A stretch of DNA of 64,000 nucleotides from contig NC_090761.1 of NCBI RefSeq assembly GCF_036898095.1, forward strand, positions 43,134,946 through 43,198,945. The letters run 5' to 3'. The DNA is from Palaemon carinicauda. Taxonomy: Eukaryota; Arthropoda; Malacostraca; Decapoda; Palaemonidae. This document shows, piece by piece, positions 53,724-63,465 of the stretch. A program made the translations under genes and the position numbers. The notes beneath the pieces are model-generated. The model saw nothing but the letters and a program-made list of their open reading frames with translations. It was not told where the DNA came from and did not search any database. The number at the start of each line of letters is the position of its first letter. The stretch's first letter is position 1.

Positions 53724-55782
53724 CTGCCTTCCTCTCCAGACAGCAGTAGGAGCCAGACTCAAGACCTTCTGGCAAGCTTGGGAGAGCAGAGGTGCAGACG
53801 CTCAGTCTGTGAAGTGGCTAAGGGAGGGATACAGAATTCCGTTCTGCCGCAGTCCCCCTCTAGCTACGTCTCCCATCAACCTCTCTCCCAACTACAAGGA
53901 GAAGGACAAGAGGCTAGCGTTGCAACAAGAGGTGTCGCTCTTGCTACAAAAGGAAGCGGTGGTCATAGTCCGGGATCATCAATCCCCGGGCTTTTACAAC
54001 CGTCTCTTCCTGGTAGCCAAGATGACAGGAGGTTGGAGACCGGTGCTGGACGTCAGTGCTCTCAATGCTTTTGTCACCAAGCAGACGTTCACGATGGAGA
54101 CGACGAAGTCGGTCCTAGCAGCGGTCAGGCAGGAGGACTGGATGGTCTCGTTAGACCTGAAAGATGCGTACTTTCACGTCCCCATCCATCCAGACTCCCA
54201 ACCTTTCCTAAGATTCGTCTTTGGAAAGGTTGTGTACCAGTTCCAAGCCCTGTGCTTTGGCCTAAGCACGGCACCTCTTGTGTTTACCAGACTGATGAGG
54301 AATATTGCGAAATTCCTTCACTTGGCAGACATCAGAGCCTCCCTCTATTTAGACGACTGGCTTTTAAGAGCTCCCACAAGTCGTCGCTGTCTGGAGAATC
54401 TCAGATGGACTATGGATCTGACCAAGGAACTGGGCCTCCTGGTCAATTTAGAGAAGTCCCAGCTCGTCCCATCCCAGACCATTATCTACCTGGGTATGGA
54501 GATTCAGAGTCGAGCTTTTCGGGCTTTTCCGTCGGCCCCAAGGATCAATCAAGCCCTAGAATGCATCCAGAGCATGCTGAGAAAGAACCGATGCTCAGTC
54601 AGGCAGTGGATGAGTCTAACAGGGACACTTTCATCGCTGGCCCTGTTCATCGAGTTAGGGAGACTCCACCTCCGCCCCCTTCAGTATCATCTAGCTGCTC
54701 ACTGGATAAAGGACATGACGCTAGAGACGGTCTCAGTTCCTGTTTCCGAAGAGATGAGGTCTACTCTAACGTGGTGGAAGAACAGCATTCTTCTCAAGGA
54801 AGGTCTACCATTGGCTGTTCAGACCTCCGACCACCGTCTCTTCTCGGACGCATCGGACACGGGCTGGGGTGCGACACTGGACGGACAGGAATGCTCGGGC
54901 ACATGGAATCAGGAGCAAAGGACACTTCACATCAATTGCAAGGAGTTGTTGGCGGTTCATCTGGCCTTGATAAACTTCAAGTCCCTCCAGCTAAACAAGG
55001 TGGTGGAGGTGAACTCCGACAACACCACAGCCTTGGCTTACATCTCCAAGCAGGGAGGGACTCATTCGAGGAAGTTGTTCGAGATCGCAAGGGACCTCCT
55101 CATTTGGTCAAAAGATCGAAAGCTCACGCTGGTAACGAGGTTCATTCAGGGCGATATGAATGTCATGGCAGATCGCCTCAGCCGGAAGGGTCAGGTCATC
55201 CCCAAAGAGTGGACCCTTCACAAGAATGTTTGCAGCAGACTATGGGCCCTGTGGGGTCAGCCAACCATAGATCTATTCGCTACCTCGATGACCAAGAGGC
55301 TCCCGTTGTATTGCTCTCCGATTCCAGACCCAGCAGCAGTTCACGTGGATGCCTTTCTGCTGGATTGGTCCCATCTCGACTTGTATGCGTTCCCGCCGTT
55401 CAAGATTGTCAACAGGGTACTTCAGAAGTTCGCCTCTCACAAAGGGACACGGCTGACATTGGTTGCTCCCCTCTGGCCCGCGAGAGAATGGTTCACCGAG
55501 GTACTGCAATGGCTAGTCGACGTTCCCAGGACTCTTCCTCTAAGAGTGGACCTTCTGCGTCAACCTCACGTAAAGAAGGTACACCCAAACCTCCACACTC
55601 TTCGTCTGACTGCCTTCAGACTATCGAAAGACTCTCAAGAGCTAGAGGCTTTTCGAAGGAGGCAGCCAGAGCGATTGCCAGAGCAAGGAGGACATCCACT
55701 CTCAGAGTCTATCAGTCTAAATGGGAAGTCTTCCGAAGCTGGTGCAAGGCCAATGCAGTTTCCTCAACCAGTACCACTGTAA
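53521..55782 (+). CDS. DIRS reverse transcriptase-RNase H with methyltransferase-like region, copy D
   Basis: Open for 753 codons in the +1 frame relative to gag. An ATG at 53521 exists only in this copy (copy B has a stop after the same ATG) and lies in the overlap, so it is not taken as a family start. Motifs: SLDLKDAYFHVP, FGLSTAP, YLDDWLL, VYLGMEI-equivalent IYLGMEI, RNase H SDAS, KELLA, SDNTTA, NVMAD, then IDLFATS and YAFPPF. All catalytic residues are present. Confidence 0.9.
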   Translation: MILWHLLHVRLKPYLPCLDPSALQQLTHLLLGSSRPFVAEPPAEEVPVQTVTVANPRRVPSPQKASFDCLPLQTAVGARLKTFWQAWESRGADAQSVKWLREGYRIPFCRSPPLATSPINLSPNYKEKDKRLALQQEVSLLLQKEAVVIVRDHQSPGFYNRLFLVAKMTGGWRPVLDVSALNAFVTKQTFTMETTKSVLAAVRQEDWMVSLDLKDAYFHVPIHPDSQPFLRFVFGKVVYQFQALCFGLSTAPLVFTRLMRNIAKFLHLADIRASLYLDDWLLRAPTSRRCLENLRWTMDLTKELGLLVNLEKSQLVPSQTIIYLGMEIQSRAFRAFPSAPRINQALECIQSMLRKNRCSVRQWMSLTGTLSSLALFIELGRLHLRPLQYHLAAHWIKDMTLETVSVPVSEEMRSTLTWWKNSILLKEGLPLAVQTSDHRLFSDASDTGWGATLDGQECSGTWNQEQRTLHINCKELLAVHLALINFKSLQLNKVVEVNSDNTTALAYISKQGGTHSRKLFEIARDLLIWSKDRKLTLVTRFIQGDMNVMADRLSRKGQVIPKEWTLHKNVCSRLWALWGQPTIDLFATSMTKRLPLYCSPIPDPAAVHVDAFLLDWSHLDLYAFPPFKIVNRVLQKFASHKGTRLTLVAPLWPAREWFTEVLQWLVDVPRTLPLRVDLLRQPHVKKVHPNLHTLRLTAFRLSKDSQELEAFRRRQPERLPEQGGHPLSESISLNGKSSEAGARPMQFPQPVPL

Positions 55783-56681
55783 CCCAGATTGCTGACTTCC
55801 TGTTACATCTAAGGAACGTAAGATCCCTATCAGCTCCTACGATTAAGGGTTACAGAAGTATGTTGGCAGCGGTTTTCCGCCACAGAGGCTTGGATCTTTC
55901 CACCAACAAAGATCTACAGGACCTCCTTAGGTCTTTTGAGACCTCAAAGGAACGTCGGTTGTCCACTCCAGGCTGGAATCTAGACGTGGTTTTAAGGTTC
56001 CTAATGTCATCAAGATTTGAACCGCTCCAATCAGCCTCTTTTAAGGACCTCACATTAAAAACTCTTTTCCTCGTGTGCTTAGCAACAGCTAAAAGAGTAA
56101 GTGAGATCCACGCCTTCAGCAGGAACATAGGTTTCACATCTGGAACGGCTACATGATCCTTGCAGCTCGGTTTTTTGGCTAAAAACGAGCTTCCTTCCCG
56201 TCCTTGACCTAAGTCGTTCGAGATCCCAAGCCTGTCCAACTTGGTGGGGAACGAACTAGAGAGAGTACTTTGCCCAGTTAGAGCTCTAAGGTACTATTTA
56301 AGAAGGTCAAAGCCATTACGAGGACAATCAGAAGCTTTATGGTGTGCTATCAAGAAGCCTTCTCTACCGATGTCTAAGAACGCAGTTTCTTACTACATCA
56401 GGCTTCTGATTAGAGAAGCACATTCTCATCTGAAGGAAGAAGACCTTGCTTTGCTGAAGGTAAGGACACATGAAGTGAGAGCTGTGGCTACTTCAGTGGC
56501 CTTCAAACAGAACCGTTCTCTGCAGAGTGTTATGGATGCAACCTATTGGAGAAGCAAGTCAGTGTTCACATCATTCTACCTCAAAGATGTCCAGTCTCTT
56601 TACGAGAACTGCTACACCCTGGGACCATTCGTAGCAGCGAGTGCAGTAGTAGGTGAGGGCTCAGCCACTACATTCCCATAA
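55488..56681 (+). pseudogene. DIRS tyrosine recombinase, copy D, two nonsense codons
   Basis: Start at the shared ATG 55488. TGA at 56154-56156 replaces a Cys codon (TGT in copy A) and TGA at 56205-56207 replaces the Trp of RPWP. The first stop lies downstream of the first catalytic Arg (KRVSEIHAF) and before HEVR and the SFYLKDV tyrosine, so the product lacks the nucleophile. The frame is open to 56681 after the second stop. Confidence 0.88.
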
Positions 56682-56910
56682 TCCCATAACCTTTTTAACC
56701 TTTCTCTTGAATACTTTTTATTGTTGTTCTTTGGGTTGTACGGTCGGCTAAGAAGCCTTCCGCATCCTGGTTGATTTGGCGGGTGGTCAAATTCTTTCTT
56801 GAGAAGCGCCTAGGTTAGAGGTTGTGATGAGGTCCTTTAGTATGGGTTGCAGCCCTTTATACTTCAGCACCTAGGAGTCGTTCAGCATCCTAAGAGGACC
56901 GCTAGGCTCA

Positions 56911-56967
56911 GTAAGGAAGACGTACTTAAAAGAAAGGCAGAGTAATGGTTCAAGTCGACTTCCTTAC
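56911..56967 (+). promoter_or_regulatory. Conserved 3' stem-loop, copy D
   Basis: GTAAGGAAGACG (56911-56922) and CGACTTCCTTAC (56956-56967) pair with one mismatch around a 33-nt loop with AGGCAGAGTAA, as in the other copies. Confidence 0.6.
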
Positions 56968-57083
56968 CAGGTACTTTTTATTTTATGTTTGTTATTTTGA
57001 ATAACTGATAAAATGAAATACGGGATACTTAGCTTCTATTGTTAACATGTATGCTGGTCTCCACCCACCACCCTGGGTGTGAA

Positions 57084-57177
57084 TCAGCTACATGATCATC
57101 GGGTAAGATTAATATTGAAAAATGTTATTTTCATTAGTAAAATAAATTTTTGAATATACTTACCCGATGATCATGAA
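57084..57177 (+). repeat. Internal complementary region, copy D
   Basis: CAGCTACATGATCATCGGGT to TATTGAAAAA is complementary to the left tip; the adjoining TGTTATTTTCATTAG to GATGATCATGA is complementary to the right tip. Confidence 0.9.
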
Positions 57178-57220
57178 TTAAAGAACCCGCCCTTCCTCCC
57201 CATAGAGAACCAGTGGACCG

Positions 57221-57414
57221 AGGAGAAAATTGAGTTCTTGTTGACAAGAAGTACTTGAGTACCTACTCACAGATGGCGCTGATGTGTACACCCCCACCTG
57301 GATAGCGATCGCTGGCGTATCCCGACCGTAGATTTCTGTCGGGCAACGGAGTTGACAGCTACATGATCATCGGGTAAGTATATTCAAAAATTTATTTTAC
57401 TAATGAAAATAACA
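57221..57414 (-). repeat. Right inverted terminal repeat, copy D
   Basis: Inverse of the left ITR, with one T/C-run difference near the inner edge, then the unique tip matched by the ICR, ending AAAATAACA. Confidence 0.9.
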
Positions 57415-58891
57415 TATTCCTCAAAGAAAAACAAAATTATAGACAAAGGAATAAATCTACCTAAAAGCAACCAATGAAAGTAATCAAATTTATGGAACTG
57501 ACCTTAATTTCAAAGGTGACATTATTGAACAGTGAAATTTAATCTCAACATGGCTTTGGTGTTTTAAGACCAATTTAAATGAAATGGCATAGTAACTAGC
57601 TGTAAACACAAACTATCAACAAAACTTGAACATGTTATGATGATTAAAAGTTTGTTAATAAATTATAAACTAGTAATAGTAACATTTAAGTTATACAGTA
57701 TGCAGTCTTTCACTAGTTTCCATTGAAGAGGTGGTCTTAAGAACAAGAAAAAGGCACAAGATGAAGTGGTAAGCTTAGAAATTTTAAAGAAAAGTATCTC
57801 ACTTATGTTTCAGATAAATTTTATATTCTATCAAATGAAAGGGCACCAATTTTACAAGTTTCATGAACCAATATTAAATCTAGTAAGCATGGATGCTAAA
57901 ATTAGATTGGTTGTCAGCTGTCTTTTTCAACTTGGCATTCTAAATAATTTGTTCTTAGATGAACTGTAAACTACAAGTTTGGAAGAGAATTTAAGGGAAT
58001 CTGTTAATGTAAAAATTTTACAGCAAACTTAAGTGTTCAACTTCTTTAAGCATTCTAGTATCTAGATGAAAAATTGAACATTATAAAGTGCATCGACATA
58101 GCTATGCATTGTAAATTTAAGTAGGAATATTACCGATTGTCCATGTATGTAAAATTTTACATTGCCTAACAATTCTAGAAAGTAAGACTAACAAAAATAT
58201 GAATATGGTAATGTCCTGAAGTGTTTTGCCAGATTAGATAAAAACTCATGACCTAAATTCTAAATTATAGGTTTATAATATCATTATTGATGCTTTATAA
58301 TAGCATTAGCAAACAAGTCACAAATCATTAATATTCTTTGAATCCAAGATGAAATTCAGCCCACAGACCAACAACTTTCACCTTTTCTTTCTTTGGATTT
58401 GATTTATGGATTTGGCCTATAATCTGGCACTAAGGTTAGGTGCCTTTGATAAACCCTAGAAATACACAGGTGCCCTAAAGGTTACAGGAGTTTGGACAGT
58501 AAGATGGAAGAAAGGAATCAAGAACGAAGGAAAAGCAGGACAATGCAAGCTCAGCTTGGGGACGAAGGAATATTTCTTCTTTGGAGACATCTGGCAGTAC
58601 TGTAGTTCGGTGATTATATCTAGCGCATTCTTCAAATTTTAATCTATTCAATGTGGATCGAATGTTTTGAGTAGCCTAGACCTTCATGGTTAAGGTAACC
58701 CATTTCTTCATTTCTGACTGCAAAAATAAAAATAAAATTATTTGACATTCAAAAATAGAAAATAAAAACACTGCATCCAGCATTTTCTATTAAAAGTTAA
58801 GAGTAATGAACTGCAGTAGGCAGGAAATATTTATGCACAAATATATTTTATTTAAATAAAGAAACATCTTAAAAAAAAAAAAAAATTTTAT
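57415..58891. other. AT-rich DNA, no gene seen
   Basis: No coding sequence or RNA gene was recognised. It ends in a run of 15 A just before the TTAA-flanked element. Confidence 0.5.
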
Positions 58892-59753
58892 TTAAGGGGG
58901 CCGACCGCCATTTACGAATTTATATCTGAATTTGAATGATCTCGTACAGCTTATATAGAAAAGGTAACCGTTTTACGAAAATTTCAAAAAGTTTAAAGAT
59001 TTTTTCAATTCTATGGATAAAAAACCAAGATTAAATTTGATTCTAGTACATTATTTCTGAAGCTATTGCAATGAAACTTTCTTAGAAAGGAATAATATAA
59101 CTGGGGCAAAGATCTAACAACCATTTTTTTATAATAGGAATAATTTTAATTTTTCTACAGTAAAAATATATAAAATCCTAAGCCCAAATTTAATTTATTA
59201 CAAATCACTTTCCTGAAAAAAAGTGCTTTTCTTCTTTAAAGTGGTACATTTCTTTAAAAAAAAATTTTAAAAATCAAGTTATAACCATTTGAATGGGGAA
59301 AAAGTGCAACCAAGGAAAACGGCTTTAAAAGTCAACTTTTGTTTTTACACTCGCTGGATAAAACAAGGCTCTCATTGCATGATATATGAAAGGGGTAAAA
59401 TACACCACAATGTTAATTTAAGTTATGAATTACTTTAAAAAGTGATAAAACCATGAATAGGTAAAACAGTGCTAAACAACAATTTATATATCTCAATGAG
59501 AGAGTACAGACAACTTCAACTTGCTGTGACTGAGGGACCCAAGGTAGACTATATCACTGCCAGACTTGGGCAAATAGAATTTAGAGAAATTGAAAAAATA
59601 AGAAAAGCAACTAGGACAGATCAAATCTACAGGCCATACTGCCCCGACTTCAAAGAAATGAGAGGGGAGTGTTAAAATTTTGCCGTAAAACTTGTCACTG
59701 AGAATGGATACCCGGGATGACTAACTTACTAATCATATGGTCGGCCCCCTTAA
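58892..59753. mobile_element. TTAA-flanked non-autonomous DNA transposon (piggyBac-like MITE)
   Basis: TTAA at 58892-58895 and at 59750-59753 flank an 854-bp body. The body begins GGGGGCCGACC (58896-58906) and ends GGTCGGCCCCC (59739-59749), a perfect 11-bp terminal inverted repeat. TTAA duplication is the signature of the piggyBac superfamily. No transposase is present; an internal frame at 59469-59675 (68 codons) resembles nothing I know. The superfamily call is an inference, since TTAA could instead be part of the inverted repeat. Confidence 0.72.
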
Positions 59754-59925
59754 GACACTGAACATGACACAGCTGAGGAGCAGTAAACTTGAGATAAGAT
59801 ATTAGGAAGTTCTAAGGTTCTAGCTCGGTCCCCTTGCCCAGTATAAACTCAAGGGGTATTGCCCAGTGCTCAGTTCATTCTTGACTACTGTTTTGCCCTG
59901 ATCTCTGGGCATTCCACCAGATTTT

Positions 59926-60579
59926 TTGTGTGGTGAAAAGTTGGGGTGCAGCTGGCATTTGGACACAAGACAGCAAGTGCTACATCTGGCCAGTCTGCAA
60001 ACCACTAATATTTTTGGTGCCAAAGCCTTGGAATCACAGCCTTTAGATATGGCATCGTCATCGATGAAGGGCCGAATGCCTAAGAGCAGCCTTGGTCAAG
60101 ATGTGGAGGGCCTCATCTTTATTGTCAATGACTTGAGGACTCGGGCGAGCTACTTGACACTCCACGTGGCAGCACTAAAAAGCTAGAGACTCATTGCCAA
60201 CATAATTGCCACGGGGTTTACAACCAGTGACTACCGTGCCTCTTCGATGTCCCCATCTTGGTCAAATGTAAATTATCTGGCTATTCCAGTGAGTGGAAGT
60301 TTCCAGCCCTCTTGAGGGTTCAACAGTATTCTCATCTGTACTTGGCTTCTGCAAGTTGCCTCCTTGGAGTGGGCCTCTTGCCTCCTCTCCTGTTCCGTCA
60401 ACCAACCTTTTAGTCCACGAGACTTCAGCAAGTGGACTAGGGGAACAAATTGGTTAACCGCACAATGTCCGGCAGTCCGGAAAAACCTCCAGCAGCTATG
60501 GCTGGTGCATTTCATGTCAAGACAGGCCAACCCAAAGTTTAGACGCCAGGCACCAGACCAGCCATACCCGAAACATTGA
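59926..60579 (+). pseudogene. Broken gag-like frame of unknown retroelement
   Basis: One reading frame with two in-frame stops (about 60184 and 60316) reads HLASLQTTNIFGAKALESQP, VNDLRTRASYLTLHVAALKS, then TRGTNWLTAQCPAVRKNLQQ and FMSRQANPKFRRQAPDQP. The composition and the basic, Gln- and Pro-rich end suggest a retroelement Gag, and similar codons continue in another frame to about 60850. No enzyme domain follows. A decayed host exon cannot be excluded. Confidence 0.35.
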
Positions 60580-61295
60580 CCTTGTCACGGTTGACAAGAA
60601 GATGCTGGTAGCAAGACTTCCAGCTCCTGTCCCAGTGACAGCTCTGGCAACATTGTCTTCACTGACCATGTCCAGTCCCTCCTGTCTGACCTGTTCAAGA
60701 CCCTTGAATCTAGGAAGAGCCCAAGCCTGGGGTCTTTCAGCTAGTAACCGACCGAAGTTTTGCCAGATTCCCGAGGAATTTCGTGGCCTTATGTACCAGC
60801 AGGTACAGTTAAACCTCCGCGATAGGTTTCAGACAGGCGTGAAAAGGGAATTTTTTAATAAATGCTGCACTAGGGTGGGTAAACTAATCTAAAAAGTTCC
60901 TGGCCATTGCCACTAGCAGGTAGGTGCCCAAGCTGATGATTAACAGTAAATACTTCCTAAGTTTTAATTTGGCTTCTACAACAATTTATAATCATATGTA
61001 CAGTACATTTGCACTATGTACTGGACACAGTAAGGTTACAGTACAAAGTTGTCATCCCCCTTACTGCTGTTTAATGTTGTTCATACCTAGTAATACTGAA
61101 CTGTAACCTAACTCATTGACACTGCAGTGTATATTACTGTAATATAATTATGTACAGTAATATTACTACAGCACAGCTTGACTGTACTATAAGTGTTTTG
61201 CATTTTTCTTCAGAAGACTCGTAGCTAATACGTTTCCTTAAAGCAAAATAGTTTCTTTTAAATAAACAAACAAAAACAGTGCATTTGATTACTTT
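60580..61295. other. Possible continuation of gag-like remnant, then spacer
   Basis: A frame at 60602-60892 includes FCQIPEEFRGLMYQQVQLNL and may belong to the same decayed element as 59926-60579. Beyond about 60900 nothing coding was recognised. Confidence 0.35.
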
Positions 61296-61414
61296 TCAAC
61301 AGCCTACCCCTCTCCCTCCCTCACGAAGTAGGCACCCAACAGTAAGTTTTCCTTTCTCTGGTATTGCAGGAGAGAGAGAGTGAGTGAGTGAGTGAGTGAG
61401 TGAGAGAGAGAGAG

Positions 61415-61463
<49 letters not shown>

Positions 61464-62340
61464 AGATTCCAGTGAAGCCCTAGCCAATGGAATTCTTGAG
61501 TTGGAGAAAGACTGGACTTTCCAAAGTTGTACTGTAAGCCCCGAGACTAGGAATTTCATGACTGAGTTGTCTGAAGAGAATGACTTCGTGTAAGCACAGA
61601 CCAGCCAGTCGTACAGGTAAACCATCACCTGGAAGTCTGTGCTGTAATTTTTGGACAAAGGACTACTAGCTTCAAGAAAATCTTAGGAGATATATTGAGC
61701 CCGAAGGGCATAGCTCTGAATACGTAGGCCTTCTTGGCTGTCTGAAACCAAGGTGGGAGAGAAGTGCCGACCTATCGGAAGATGCCAATAGGCGTCTAAG
61801 ATCTATGGAGACAGTAGAACCCCTGGGGTAGTTAAGTCCATGTTTGAGAGGTAGACAGCATTTGGAACCTCTTCTAGAAAGAATTTATTTAGTGGGGACA
61901 AGTTGAGAAAAGTTCGAAGTGTTCGAATCTTTCTTGGGCATGATGAATAGCTGCCCTTGAAAGCTCATGGATTTTGTGCAACTGATGACTCCCTCCCGGA
62001 GAAGATCCTGAGCATAATCATCCAAAAATGGGGTTGTGGGTTGAACTGGGGAGGTTTGTCTCCATTTTCAGACTACTCCGTGAGAGACTGCTGTAAGCCC
62101 AAGGATTGAACTCCATTAATCCCTGAACAGGTAAAGTCTTTCCCCCTACCAGAAGCTGCTCATTGTTGGTGTGAAGGACGAGTCTTTAACTGCCTTGCCT
62201 CTACTTCCTTGATCTCTAGATTGACCAACTTTTCCAGACTTTTAAGATGATTTTCTAGGAGGACACTAAAATCAAACCTTTGTTCTCTAACCTTGGGTAT
62301 TGCCAGTCTCTGTACCATGGTCTTCCACTGTCCTGGGTTA
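61296..62340 (-). pseudogene. Reverse transcriptase remnant of a third DIRS family
   Basis: On the minus strand, in shifting frames: PFLDDYAQDLLREGVISC, QLFIMPKKDSNTSNFS (fingers), SIDL then LDAYWHLPIGRHFSP (palm A, one frameshift), KAYVFRAMPFGLNISPKIF (palm B), and VMVYLYDWLV near 61620, where the catalytic YLDD reads YLYD. The end RIPLARASLESKHTH resembles the WLGLSWD step of DIRS RTs and runs into the microsatellite. The family differs from A-D (FRAMPFGLN instead of FGLSTAP). Stops at several places; inactive. Confidence 0.7.
61369..61463. repeat. Compound (GA)n-(GTGA)n-(GA)n-(TG)n microsatellite
   Basis: A GA tract, then GTGA repeats, a second GA tract and about 20 TG units, lying within the RT remnant on the opposite strand. 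The Thr-His and Ser-Leu frames across it are repeat translations. Confidence 0.95.
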
Positions 62341-62344
62341 AGAG

Positions 62345-63465
62345 TGCTCTTGTTTTGTTGACATTTTTATAGTATATATAGAAGATTTTTGTTGTTGCTC
62401 TTAAGATACTTTATTTTTCTGTTTCCTTTCTTCTTTTCTGTTGCCCAGGCAAAGATAGTGACCAGGATCAAGGTTACATAATAAAAAACTAACATCACAC
62501 AATAATATAAGAAAATTAATAAAATTGATTGCTTTTTTCTTAGTAATTGTAATAACCAAGAACGAAGAATAACGACAACGTAACAAATAAACAAGGATAT
62601 AGTCTAAATCGAGCGTTCCTGAGGCGAGTACAAACTAACAGACTAAATCGCTAAACTTTAAATCGCTATTCTTCGTAGGTCCAAATTGGACTTGCAAGCA
62701 AATAAATACCATAGTAAAAACTAATAATAACTAATGATAACACAAAAGGCCATAAAATGTAAGTGATATAACCTAGATGACAGAGTACCAGATGGGCAAA
62801 AATAACTAGAAAATTTACCGAAGCGAACATAACCCAAAATGGCTGCCGATATCTCGGCAGGACAATCGCTTCCAAAACTAAAAACCACCATATTGGAAAC
62901 AGAAAAAATGCCCGGTACTGCAATAAGCTGCGAAAACAAACTATGGTACTTAACATTGGTAAGGGTGAAGTAGCAACGTCAGTCATGTTGAAATAACGAG
63001 AAACTCTTCGAAAAAACACTGTGGCCAAACAAATTCAACTTGCTCGCAAGTCTAAAAACAGAAGGATGACCTGGTGAGCGCGAGTGGTAGGTGTCGGTAG
63101 GGTAACCCAACTGTATTCTCTAGGGCCTGTCACAGCCCTCCCCCTTTGATGAAGGGATTATCTAAATGGAAGACAGCCTGTGAATAGTGTTTTACAAACG
63201 CCCTTGTTAGATATAAGACACCAACAAGGTGCTCACGCGAGGGTTGTAACCTCTGCATTCCATGCTTTTAATTTTCTCTGGTATATTTGGAAGATTTATA
63301 TCAGAAAAAGTACAAAGGAGGACTTTTTCACCGGCCGTCACAGGTCTCTCCCCAGAAATAGATTTTTCCTTCGTCAAAATCCCTTTTCTGTTTCCTTTCC
63401 TCACCAAGCTATTGTCACTGTTGGAGCCCCTGGGCTTATAGCATCCTACTTTTCCAACTAGGGTT
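62345..63465 (-). mobile_element. Probable insertion splitting the third DIRS remnant
   Basis: The gag remnant (63466-64000) and RT remnant (61296-62340) read the same way, but this stretch does not continue either. In minus orientation it begins near the CCGGCCGTCACAGG complement at 63335 and includes a possible start (AACATGACTGACGTTGC near 62990). From memory the 63060-63400 part resembles an abundant decapod repeat. Boundaries and identity are uncertain. An alternative is that it is the element's own intron or 5' region after rearrangement. Confidence 0.4.
62666..63028 (-). CDS. Hypothetical hydrophobic ORF (120 aa)
   Basis: The frame starts MATVFFRRVS and contains about three hydrophobic stretches, near residues 36-58, 65-82 and 88-112 (for example WWFLVLEAIVL and LWPFVLSLVIISFYYG), so it would be a small multi-pass membrane protein. 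I recognise no family. It lies inside the segment that interrupts the third DIRS remnant and in T-rich DNA where chance hydrophobic frames are common. Only the first 26 or so residues (MTDVATSPL part) look like a retroelement gag start, with a possible splice-donor-like AATGTTAAGTA after them. Probably not a real gene. Confidence 0.2.
   Translation of the reverse strand: MATVFFRRVSRYFNMTDVATSPLPMLSTIVCFRSLLQYRAFFLFPIWWFLVLEAIVLPRYRQPFWVMFASVNFLVIFAHLVLCHLGYITYILWPFVLSLVIISFYYGIYLLASPIWTYEE

Larger units (their letters stand above)
50863..57414 (+). mobile_element. DIRS-type retrotransposon, copy D
   Basis: Complete element of 6.55 kb with ITRs, ICR, gag, RT-RNase H, recombinase and 3' stem-loop in the order of copy B and the same ITR type as B. 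The RT frame is open. Gag has one and the recombinase has two nonsense codons. The ITRs are almost identical, so the copy is young, and the damage is by point change only. Confidence 0.93.

Noticed and set aside
57084..57414. Independent foldback MITE next to the right end of copy D
   Set aside because: The palindrome-like pair is explained by ICR plus right ITR, since the first part of the ICR matches the far left tip of the element and the same design recurs in all four copies.
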